DNA from: a virus
IMG/VR virus record: IMGVR_UViG_3300017963_000200
Coordinates: 1-64,000 of that record
Direction: 5' to 3' (one strand)
DNA: 64,000 nt
Each line of letters starts with the position of its first letter. Position 1 is the first letter of the stretch. The translations under genes were made by a program, and so were the position numbers. Positions 48,328 to 55,487 of the stretch are shown here, in pieces. The notes under the pieces are model-generated. The model did no database searches and was not told where the DNA came from. It saw only the letters and a program-made list of their open reading frames with translations.

Positions 48328-48881
48328 ACTCCGAGTCGCAACCGCCTGGAAAAGTTACTGGAAAACACTTTACTGTCGGTTCCGTGGCTACGATCATCGT
48401 CGCCGTCCTCTCAACGCCGGGATTCGTCGCATGGCTGGACAATGGCGGGGAGAAGGCCGAAACCAGCTACGAGGTCCTCCAGGCCGAAATCGATTCCTTG
48501 AAGCAGAGCGAAACCCGGCTTTACGGGGAGATACAGAACCTCCGGAAGTCGTTGCTGCTCATGTATGTCGGGAACCAATGGGGTGGTGGCATGGGCTATC
48601 CCATGATGGGTGGTGGCTTCGGAAGTGGATCGGGAGAGCTGATGTCGCCGGAAGAGCTGTTCGGACTTCCGGCGGCTGCCGATGGAGATGGGGACGGTGA
48701 CGCCGATGACTTCTACGGTGAGGGAGCCGCCGAGGACGTCTCGGAGATGCTCCCCGAGCCCAAGATGCCCAAATCTGTTCCCAGCCCCTTGGAACAGCTC
48801 CTGGCCGCTCCTGAGCCGCCTCCGGTGCAGCAGCGTCCTCTCCTGCCCGACAAGCTTGACGAGATCATGAAGAAAAAGTAG
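48324..48881 (+). CDS. TM/coiled-coil protein with Gly-rich tail, 185 aa
   Basis: One TM helix (about residues 17-36), coiled coil (45-75), then a Gly/Met-rich segment (NQWGGGMGYPMMGGGFG), acidic and Pro-rich tail. Layout resembles the TM/coil part of the protein at 62259. Possibly a virion or envelope-associated protein. Confidence 0.6.
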   Translation: MNSESQPPGKVTGKHFTVGSVATIIVAVLSTPGFVAWLDNGGEKAETSYEVLQAEIDSLKQSETRLYGEIQNLRKSLLLMYVGNQWGGGMGYPMMGGGFGSGSGELMSPEELFGLPAAADGDGDGDADDFYGEGAAEDVSEMLPEPKMPKSVPSPLEQLLAAPEPPPVQQRPLLPDKLDEIMKKK

Positions 48882-49016
48882 TCCGTTTCGGAACTTTCGG
48901 ACACTATGAGTATCTGATGAGAATGTGTACGGGAGTCGAGATTTTGAAGCCATCTCGCTGGCACTGAAGCTACAAAATAGCTCGTTGGGTAACATGAAGT
49001 CAATGGGTTTCGAAAC

Positions 49017-49373
49017 ATGCCTCGGATGCGACACCAGCAGGCAGCGCTGCGGCTGCCGGAGGATGTCGAGCGGACCGTCGAGTGGATGGTTCGTTTCGAG
49101 GAACCGGTCTATCCCGCTCCCTGCCTGATCGAAGGCTGCATCGAGCGCGACTGTCGGCAGACTCCCGAGGGCGTCCTGTGCCTGGAGCACTGGCTGGAGG
49201 CCCCGGAGTGCTCTGTCTGCGGTGAGCCCGGTTCCATCATCCGGGTCCGTAAGAGCGGCAAGAACCTGAAGGTCGTTCTCTGCCGGTCCTGCTACTGCGG
49301 CGAGTACAGCCAGCAGTATCTGGACGACATGGAGGGCTTTCACGTTCATACTAAGAGCCCACCCTTATTCTAA
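49017..49373 (+). CDS. Cys-rich hypothetical protein, 118 aa
   Basis: CLIEGCIERDC, CSVCGEPGS and CRSCYCGEY give two likely zinc sites. The preceding 135 bp (48882-49016) contains only a possible 15-codon frame and no clear promoter. Start could also be the ATG at 49026. Confidence 0.6.
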   Translation: MPRMRHQQAALRLPEDVERTVEWMVRFEEPVYPAPCLIEGCIERDCRQTPEGVLCLEHWLEAPECSVCGEPGSIIRVRKSGKNLKVVLCRSCYCGEYSQQYLDDMEGFHVHTKSPPLF

Positions 49374-49388
49374 CCTAGCTTAATCTAC

Positions 49389-49417
49389 TTGACAGCATAC
49401 GTCTCTTCCGATATAAG
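49389..49417 (+). promoter_or_regulatory. sigma70-like promoter
   Basis: TTGACA (49389-49394), 17-bp spacer, TATAAG (49412-49417), 38 bp upstream of the 49455 gene. Confidence 0.85.
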
Positions 49418-49454
49418 GAGGGGGCGTATGCGATCCTATATGTGGAGGTTCTAA

Positions 49455-50138
49455 ATGGAGAGCGTGGACTGGTCCTTGGAGGCCCCTGTTATCCGAACCG
49501 ATCATGGCACCAAGCGAACCGACAAGCAGTACCGCTGGGTCAAGCTCAAGAACATGCAGGTCGTCGTGCCGGCCCTCCTCCAGTTCGTCGGCGGCAATGT
49601 CACGCTGATTTCGACTCTGGAGGGCTTCACCATCCCGACCGATCCCAAATACGTAGAGGAATGGGGGCCGCGCTTCACCTACGAGGGCTACGCGAAAGGA
49701 ATGAGCCTCGCAGCGGCGAAGGAGCTGGTTGAGCACAGGCGCGAGAAGGGAATCGAGTGTCCCTGCTGCGGCCAGTATGTGAAGCTCTACAAGCGCAAGC
49801 TCAACGCCAACATGGCGATGTTCTTGACCTCATTGGTGAAGCTCTACGAGGAGACGCACGACTGGGTCTCGTACCAGAAGTGCAAGTTCCGAGGTCGCGA
49901 CTACAGCTACATCACCTGCTGGAAGTTGGCCATGACCGGCGTGGATGAGACCGGCAAGAAGCGCACCAGCGGTCTCTGGAAGCCGACGACAAGGGGCATC
50001 GACTTCGTTCACGGGACGATCAGCATCCCATCGCACGTTTTCCTGCTGGACAACGTGGTCCAGGGCTTCTCGTCGAGCACCATCTTCATCCAGGACGTGG
50101 ACGGCTTCGATTACCAGGAACTCATGAGGGCTACATGA
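49455..50138 (+). CDS. zinc-binding phage protein, 227 aa
   Basis: A central CPCCGQYVKLYKRKL knuckle and a later CKF...CWKL pair sit in a frame typical of a recurrent phage family. The C-terminal SGLWKPTTRGIDFVHG...IPSHVFLLDNVVQGFS segment is conserved in that family. Function not known; likely DNA/RNA-associated. Strong promoter upstream suggests substantial expression. Confidence 0.65.
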   Translation: MESVDWSLEAPVIRTDHGTKRTDKQYRWVKLKNMQVVVPALLQFVGGNVTLISTLEGFTIPTDPKYVEEWGPRFTYEGYAKGMSLAAAKELVEHRREKGIECPCCGQYVKLYKRKLNANMAMFLTSLVKLYEETHDWVSYQKCKFRGRDYSYITCWKLAMTGVDETGKKRTSGLWKPTTRGIDFVHGTISIPSHVFLLDNVVQGFSSSTIFIQDVDGFDYQELMRAT

Positions 50139-51037
50139 CGCAAAATCCAAGGAAAAAACGGGGCATCAACGATGTCTCGGACAAGGTCTTCTGCGAGGCT
50201 GCAAAAAGTTCATCCGACATCGAGATGGCGCTGGCGCGGATGGATGTCCCCACCATCAGCGGAAACGTCCGCAAGTTCCGAAAACGAGCAAAATCGTTGG
50301 GGCTAAAACTGCCCTACCTCAAGAAAGAACCCGCCCCACCAAGGCGTCACCGCGCCACGCGTCTCTCGGTCCCCATTTCCGAACTGGTCAAAGAGAAGGA
50401 GAAAACCTCGATGAAAAACCTGGATGGCTCCATCGATGAGAAGATCATGGCTTTTCCGGTCGAGGAGCTGAGAAAGCATCTCAAGGGCGCAACCTCGCTA
50501 CGGCAGGTCTTCAAGTCCATCGGCCAGGAGAAGTTCGGCGGCAAGAACTCCATCGTGCTCCGAGACCGTCTCATCGAGTTGGGACTCGACTACTCGGACC
50601 TTCAGTCAGTAGTGCGACATCGCATCGGCAGCGTCCCCGACGAGGAGTTCAAGGAGATTGTCGAGGGCTTCGATTCCCTGGATAATGTCGCCAACTACAT
50701 TGGCATACACCGTCTGACGCCCTATGTCGAAAAGGTGCTGCAAACGCGCATCCAGGAGATGCAGCTGACTGCGGGAATGGGCGGCAAACGCGACCCTCAT
50801 CCCGCGCCGCCTCCCCCTCCCACCGGCCCAAGATCCACCGGCCTCAACCCTGTCGTCGAGTTTCTGATGGAGGACGAGGAGGAGCTGACCGAGATTCTGC
50901 AACACAAACTGGCCAAGCTCGAAGCCGAGCTGGAGGAAGTTCGCAAGACGATCGAGGCCGAGCAGGAGCGCCGCAACGAGCTGACGAAGAAGATCAACAA
51001 GTTACGAGACGTTGTCCGAGGCACTTCGATAGTTTAG
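50135..51037 (+). CDS. multi-helix-turn-helix and coiled-coil protein, 300 aa
   Basis: ATGA overlap. Three helix-turn-helix-like units (about residues 18-58, 105-150, 165-205) with patterns such as SSSDIEMALARMDVPTISGN...RKRAKSLGL and ATSLRQVFKSIG. A Pro-rich linker and a C-terminal coiled coil (245-290) follow. Predicted DNA-binding dimer, perhaps a regulator or nucleoid-type protein. Confidence 0.6.
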   Translation: MTQNPRKKRGINDVSDKVFCEAAKSSSDIEMALARMDVPTISGNVRKFRKRAKSLGLKLPYLKKEPAPPRRHRATRLSVPISELVKEKEKTSMKNLDGSIDEKIMAFPVEELRKHLKGATSLRQVFKSIGQEKFGGKNSIVLRDRLIELGLDYSDLQSVVRHRIGSVPDEEFKEIVEGFDSLDNVANYIGIHRLTPYVEKVLQTRIQEMQLTAGMGGKRDPHPAPPPPPTGPRSTGLNPVVEFLMEDEEELTEILQHKLAKLEAELEEVRKTIEAEQERRNELTKKINKLRDVVRGTSIV

Positions 51038-51065
51038 ATTTCCGACAGGAGCCGTGATACATTAT
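51031..51065 (+). promoter_or_regulatory. promoter of the TTTAGATTTCCGACA...TGATACATTA type
   Basis: TTTAGATTTCCGACAGG, then TGATACATTA with -10 TACATT at 51058-51063. Predicted transcription start coincides with the ATG at 51071. Confidence 0.65.
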
Positions 51066-51070
51066 GCAGC

Positions 51071-51424
51071 ATGAGGTTGCCACGAATCGACGCCGCAGGA
51101 TTCAAGCGCATCGCGCAGGCCGCGCCGGCACTTCGTCCGGTTCCGTCGCAGCCGCCGGCTCCCGAGGTCGACATGGCCCAGATGCAGCGCGATATCGACA
51201 CGCTCAGGCAGTGGATCGACTACTTCAACGAGACCAACATCCTCACCCAGCAGGAACTCGACGCCCTCAAGTCCGAGATCGACATGCTGGAGGACTACAT
51301 CACGACGCCCGAGACCGCGCCCACCGAACCAACTCCAGCCGAAACCGGCTACATGACCGACTACGATCCAAGCTCGTTGGAGGACTACTTCAAGAGCTAT
51401 CCGTATCCGGTCACCTTGTACTGA
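51071..51424 (+). CDS. coiled-coil protein with RIAQ N-terminal motif, 117 aa
   Basis: N-terminus IDAAGFKRIAQAAP matches 47422, 48028 and 51928. A Pro-rich linker, a coiled coil (QMQRDIDTLRQWIDYF) and a Pro/Thr/Tyr-rich tail follow. No ribosome-binding site; the promoter position implies a leaderless message. Confidence 0.65.
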   Translation: MRLPRIDAAGFKRIAQAAPALRPVPSQPPAPEVDMAQMQRDIDTLRQWIDYFNETNILTQQELDALKSEIDMLEDYITTPETAPTEPTPAETGYMTDYDPSSLEDYFKSYPYPVTLY

Positions 51425-51432
51425 TCCAATCC

Positions 51433-51442
51433 TGTATCTTCA
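51433..51442 (+). promoter_or_regulatory. TGTATCTTCA promoter motif
   Basis: Variant of the TGTATATT extended -10 between the 51071 and 51459 genes. Confidence 0.45.
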
Positions 51443-51458
51443 AGGTAGGAGGTGTGGC

Positions 51459-51878
51459 ATGAGCTTGAACCGCCTGACCAAGGATCAGCTCGTCAAGAGG
51501 CTGAAGGAAGAGGAGAAGCACTCGGCCCAGTTGGAGATCGATCTGGAAGATGCTCGACGGCGTCTCTCCGCGATGGAGCAGACGGCCCACGAGGCGCTCC
51601 AGACGGCCCGTACAGCCTCGCGGACGGTCGAGACCTTCCGGTACATCCAGGAGGGGTCGGACAAGACGGAGAGCTATTTCTCGCAAGCCCTGGAAGCGAT
51701 GACGGAGCTGCATCGAAAAGTACTGGCCGCGTCCAAGGTACGGGGTCGTGTGATCACCAACCTACGCGCCATGATCGATCCGGTCATCATCTGCCCGAGA
51801 TGCGGAGCCGTCGAGGTTTCCGACGAGCCCAACATTTTGCTCTGCGAGCGCTGCTTCGGGGAGTGCGCCACGAATTAA
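51459..51878 (+). CDS. coiled-coil/zinc-ribbon protein, 139 aa
   Basis: TAGGAGGTGTGGC ribosome-binding site. Residues 1-100 helical coiled coil; C-terminal CPRCGAVEVSDEP...CERCFGEC is a zinc ribbon. Same order (coil then ribbon) as the protein at 44914. Confidence 0.65.
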   Translation: MSLNRLTKDQLVKRLKEEEKHSAQLEIDLEDARRRLSAMEQTAHEALQTARTASRTVETFRYIQEGSDKTESYFSQALEAMTELHRKVLAASKVRGRVITNLRAMIDPVIICPRCGAVEVSDEPNILLCERCFGECATN

Positions 51879-51908
51879 GATTTCCGACAGTGGTTATGAT
51901 AGATTAAT
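51874..51908 (+). promoter_or_regulatory. promoter of the TTAAGATTTCCGACA...ATGATAGATTA type
   Basis: ATTAAGATTTCCGACAG then TATGATAGATTAA. Nearly the same upstream block as 51031. It overlaps the stop codon of the preceding gene. Confidence 0.65.
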
Positions 51909-51927
51909 CTCTACGGAGGTACGAACA

Positions 51928-52326
51928 ATGCCGATGGAACGTGGAATCGCGGACGAGGGCCTGAAGCGGGTCGCCAAGCAGGTCAAGGCGCAGGAAGAAG
52001 GCTACCAGGGCTGGAAGAACTACGAGACCTGGGCGGTAGCGCTCTGGCTCGACAACGACCAGGGCTCCTACGAGTACTGGCGAGAGACTCTGGCGGAGCT
52101 GCGGGAGGAATCCCAGGATCAAGGGCTCCGCAGCGAGTTCACCCCGGAGAGCGTCACGGACGATGATCTGGTCCGCTACGAACTCGCGGAGCGGCTCAAG
52201 GACTATCACGACGAGATGGCCTCCGAGATGGGGTTGCAGGACCAAGGGGTCTTCAGCGATCTGCTGAACGCCGCTCTCTCCGAGGTGGACTGGAACGAGA
52301 TCGCCGAGAACATCATGGCGGAGTAG
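51928..52326 (+). CDS. DUF7249-like protein with RIAQ-type N-terminus, 132 aa
   Basis: N-terminus GIADEGLKRVAKQVK is the shared motif. The core GWKNYETWAVALWLDNDQGS then YEYWRE is typical of a widespread phage/plasmid family (DUF7249 as I recall). Acidic C-terminal helices. Function unknown. Confidence 0.75.
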   Translation: MPMERGIADEGLKRVAKQVKAQEEGYQGWKNYETWAVALWLDNDQGSYEYWRETLAELREESQDQGLRSEFTPESVTDDDLVRYELAERLKDYHDEMASEMGLQDQGVFSDLLNAALSEVDWNEIAENIMAE

Positions 52327-52329
52327 ATC

Positions 52330-52818
52330 ATGCCGCGAGACGATATCGGAACGCATCAAGGCCGTTGGTTCTGCGAAGGCAAGCCCGAGGAGGCGTATCT
52401 CGGTCTCGTGGACGATTCCCTGCTGAGGATCGAAGCCAACACCTCCGAGTACGCTCGCGCGAATGCCCACATGCTTGGACCGTACAACCCCAACGCGCAG
52501 CCCTCCGGCAACCTGCCGCCGGGAGCGACTCCGTTGCCGGGTCGTCCGATGCCTCCGATGCGACAGGGTGGCGTCGATGTCGATTTCGAAGACATCGAGG
52601 ACGATTGGGCCTATCGGCTGGCGCAGCAGCTCTACTACGAGGACCCTGCCGACGAGGTCAAAGTCGGACGTGAGAGCTTCCTGCTCTACCCCGAGGACGG
52701 AGCTGTTCTGCGGGTCACGGCCCGACGCTCTGTCGACATCGTCGATATCGAGACCTTCCGCTCGGAACGTGGGCTGAACGACTTCTGGGAAGAGGTCCTC
52801 GACTACGCCGGCTACTAG
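52330..52818 (+). CDS. hypothetical protein, 162 aa
   Basis: Starts three bases after the previous stop. Residues 1-45 alpha/beta, 46-85 Pro/Gly-rich linker (PSGNLPPGATPLPG), 90-162 a beta-rich acidic domain. No family. Confidence 0.6.
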   Translation: MPRDDIGTHQGRWFCEGKPEEAYLGLVDDSLLRIEANTSEYARANAHMLGPYNPNAQPSGNLPPGATPLPGRPMPPMRQGGVDVDFEDIEDDWAYRLAQQLYYEDPADEVKVGRESFLLYPEDGAVLRVTARRSVDIVDIETFRSERGLNDFWEEVLDYAGY

Positions 52819-52827
52819 CTTTCTATA

Positions 52828-52856
52828 TTGACAGAACCCACCCTTCTTGATATATA
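52828..52856 (+). promoter_or_regulatory. sigma70-like promoter
   Basis: TTGACA (52828-52833), 17-bp spacer, TATATA (52851-52856), 22 bp before the 52878 gene. Confidence 0.85.
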
Positions 52857-52877
52857 GACAGAATCAAGGAGGGCAAA

Positions 52878-53195
52878 ATGCTCACACAAGAGATCCTGGA
52901 CCAGGCCAAGACCCAGCTGGAGCTGAAGGCCAACGACTTCGCGGAGCGCGTGGCTCCGTTCTATCGCGTGATGCGATGGGGTTGGGATCGAGGAGAGGTC
53001 CCCACCGAGAAGGACATCTATGTCACGGTGATGAGTCTCATCAATTCGCTGAAACCATACGAGGAGGGGACCGCCATCGACGCCTCGACGGGCGGCATCG
53101 AGGTGAGCGTCGTCTACTATCCGAAGACCAGGGCCGTCATCGCGCAGATCTCCTTCGTCCCCGAGTTCGCTCGTTCGACTTTCCGAGTCGAATAG
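52878..53195 (+). CDS. hypothetical protein, 105 aa
   Basis: AAGGAGGGC ribosome-binding site. Helical N-terminus and beta-rich C-terminal half. Own promoter and its own short unit. No family recognised. Confidence 0.65.
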   Translation: MLTQEILDQAKTQLELKANDFAERVAPFYRVMRWGWDRGEVPTEKDIYVTVMSLINSLKPYEEGTAIDASTGGIEVSVVYYPKTRAVIAQISFVPEFARSTFRVE

Positions 53196-53200
53196 GACTC

Positions 53201-53236
53201 TCTTTAAGAATCCGAACAGTCGAGTGCTATAGTATC
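53201..53236 (+). promoter_or_regulatory. promoter of the TTTAAGAATCCGAACA type
   Basis: TTTAAGAATCCGAACAG then TGCTATAGTAT, 20 bp before the 53257 gene; belongs to the same group as 51031 and 51874. Confidence 0.55.
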
Positions 53237-53256
53237 CTTCATCGAGGAGGATACTC

Positions 53257-53550
53257 ATGAAAAAATCCGGTCTGACGAGCGCCAGTCTCCAGGAGCTGCG
53301 GCGCAAGGCTCGCGAGACAGCCGGGTTCGAGGTCGAGATCGAGATGGAGATGTCGGGCGAGCCCGTCGAGGTCGAGGACCTCGTCGAGGAAAGCTCTTCG
53401 AGCGACGACATCGCCCCCGATCTTCCCGGAGAGCCGTGGAACAGCGAGTGGGAGGTCATGGAGCCCGTCGTGGCCGAACCGGAAGACAACACCTCCCGGA
53501 ACTTGCGAGACGCCCAGATGGCCCATCGTGTGCTGGAGGGCGACAGGTAG
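53257..53550 (+). CDS. acidic hypothetical protein, 97 aa
   Basis: N-terminus LTSASLQELRRKARETAG is a distant match to the LTDxGLxRIAQ group. The rest is very acidic and probably disordered (EVEIEMEMSGEPVEVEDLVE). First gene of the tail-fibre unit. Confidence 0.6.
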   Translation: MKKSGLTSASLQELRRKARETAGFEVEIEMEMSGEPVEVEDLVEESSSSDDIAPDLPGEPWNSEWEVMEPVVAEPEDNTSRNLRDAQMAHRVLEGDR

Positions 53551-53556
53551 GCCGAG

Positions 53557-55485
53557 ATGAGCTTGGACACACTGCTCCGAATCCGAAGTCTCATTCTGCG
53601 GGGCGAGAACGTCTCCATCGAGGGTGAAGGAGAAGATGGACCGCGTACCGTGGTGGCTCCCCAGACCACGGTTTCCATCGCGGTCCGCTTGGTCCAGTTC
53701 GACAAGCTCTATCTCGACACGTTGGCCAGCTATGTCGAACGCGGTAAGGTCCAGGCCATCATCGACACGACGGTCTTGACACCGAACCAGATCCGCGAGC
53801 TGCGGAGACGGGACCTGTCGGAGATCCTCGGCACCGTTGTCCCTCATGATCTCGTCGGTCCGATGCATCTCGCGTCCGGGCTGACTCCGACCCACGTCCT
53901 GACCGCTCTCACGCCGACCACCTTCGGGTTCGCGCCGGCTCCCGGAGGAGTGCTACCCTGGACGGAGATCCAGACTGTCTACGTGGCCAAGCATGGCAAC
54001 GACGCCAACGGAGGTCGCTCCATCTACGACGCCAAGCTGACCATCCAGGCGGCTGTCAGCTCGATCACAGACGCGACCCAAAACAAGCAGTACGTCATCC
54101 AGATCGGTCCAGGTCGTTACATCGAGACCGTGACGATGACGAACTGGATCCATCTGCGGGGCCTCGGGGACAAGCATCAGCCGGTCGAGCTGCACCAGGA
54201 CTCGGCGCGGGCGCTCCTGTGCCCCCCTCTCTCCGATTTCTACGTCGAGAACATGCTCATCTCCGGGAAAAGCGGCAATCCCGGCAGTATCGATCCCATC
54301 ATGACCGTTCCCAGCAGCGCCGGAGCCTACGATCAGCGCTTCTTCAACTGCCACTTCCAGTACGATCTCGGTGGCGGCTTCGGGACCGCGCTGGAGTTCC
54401 GGTCGGGCAACGTCGTCTTCGACAACTGCACCTTCCTATGCGACACGGGCTCGACACCCATCGGAGCCAACGTCCAGCGGATGTTCTACGTCAACGATGG
54501 GGCTTCCCTGCGCGTGTTCAACTCCGAGCTGCGGATGCGGAACAACGATGTCGACGACCGCGTCGTCATCATTGATGACGATCCCAGCGGCGTCTGCGCC
54601 ATCGAGATGCGCGACTGCCGGGTCGAGGTCGAGCAGTACCACGCAGGTTATGCCGGAACGGTGGTCTTCTACAACGCGCTCTCGCAGGGACGCGAGAAGC
54701 GCTTTCAGAACAACTACATCAATCTCCAGGGGCTACGCGGAGACGCCTACTGCTACTATCTGAACCAGGCCGGCGGAGAAGAGGTCTTCTCGAAGGGAAA
54801 CGATGTCCGCGTCGAGGGCTTCGACAACAACTATTACACCTATCACCTGGCTTCGGACAGTCTCTGGAGCCACTTCGATGCGGTTCTGGCCAAGGATGGT
54901 GTCGATGCCGCCAGCACTGGCAGACACTACTTCGCGTATTCGGACATTCCGCAAGACTTCAGCCTGTCGCAGGATCTCCGGGTCGGACGCGACGGTTGGT
55001 TCGGCAGGGATGCTTCGGTCGATCGTTACCTCTGGTGCGGAACGGCGAATCCGAATCCTTTCCGATTCCCGAACGTCGATGGGGCTGCGGGCGAGATCCT
55101 TCAGACCAACGGCAGCGGGATCCTCTCCTGGGTGAACGCCGCAGCTGGAGAGACGTTCGCTCTTCAAGCGGGGCGGCGATTCAGTATCACCAATGCCTAC
55201 CTCAACGGGCCGGGGATGGTTCCGACGAACCTGGCGGGTTTCGTGCTGCCTTTCAATGCCAGGATCATCGGCATTGGAGCAGCCACGTCGGGCGTCGAGA
55301 CCTGGGTGGCGCAGGTACGCAAGAACAACACGGCCACGGTCATCGCTTCGCTGTCTTTGAGCGCGGTCGACAAGGGTTACACGTCCGCGAGCGTGGATGT
55401 CAATGCCGGGGATGAACTCCAGATGTACTGCAACGGGAGCGCCATCAACAACCCGAGCATAGTCGTCTACCTCCAGAGGAGATAG
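53557..55485 (+). CDS. tail-fibre/receptor-binding protein with beta-helix core, 642 aa
   Basis: The N-terminal ~115 residues are a probable virion-attachment domain. Residues ~140-440 have the DNAxGGRS...IQAAVSSI pattern and short N/D-rich strands typical of pectate-lyase-like beta-helices in phage tailspikes. A FPNVDGAAGEILQTNGSGILSW motif (~505-530, shared with the next gene) precedes a C-terminal beta domain. No catalytic residues can be assigned. It likely binds a host surface polysaccharide. Confidence 0.75.
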   Translation: MSLDTLLRIRSLILRGENVSIEGEGEDGPRTVVAPQTTVSIAVRLVQFDKLYLDTLASYVERGKVQAIIDTTVLTPNQIRELRRRDLSEILGTVVPHDLVGPMHLASGLTPTHVLTALTPTTFGFAPAPGGVLPWTEIQTVYVAKHGNDANGGRSIYDAKLTIQAAVSSITDATQNKQYVIQIGPGRYIETVTMTNWIHLRGLGDKHQPVELHQDSARALLCPPLSDFYVENMLISGKSGNPGSIDPIMTVPSSAGAYDQRFFNCHFQYDLGGGFGTALEFRSGNVVFDNCTFLCDTGSTPIGANVQRMFYVNDGASLRVFNSELRMRNNDVDDRVVIIDDDPSGVCAIEMRDCRVEVEQYHAGYAGTVVFYNALSQGREKRFQNNYINLQGLRGDAYCYYLNQAGGEEVFSKGNDVRVEGFDNNYYTYHLASDSLWSHFDAVLAKDGVDAASTGRHYFAYSDIPQDFSLSQDLRVGRDGWFGRDASVDRYLWCGTANPNPFRFPNVDGAAGEILQTNGSGILSWVNAAAGETFALQAGRRFSITNAYLNGPGMVPTNLAGFVLPFNARIIGIGAATSGVETWVAQVRKNNTATVIASLSLSAVDKGYTSASVDVNAGDELQMYCNGSAINNPSIVVYLQRR

Positions 55486-55487
55486 GG

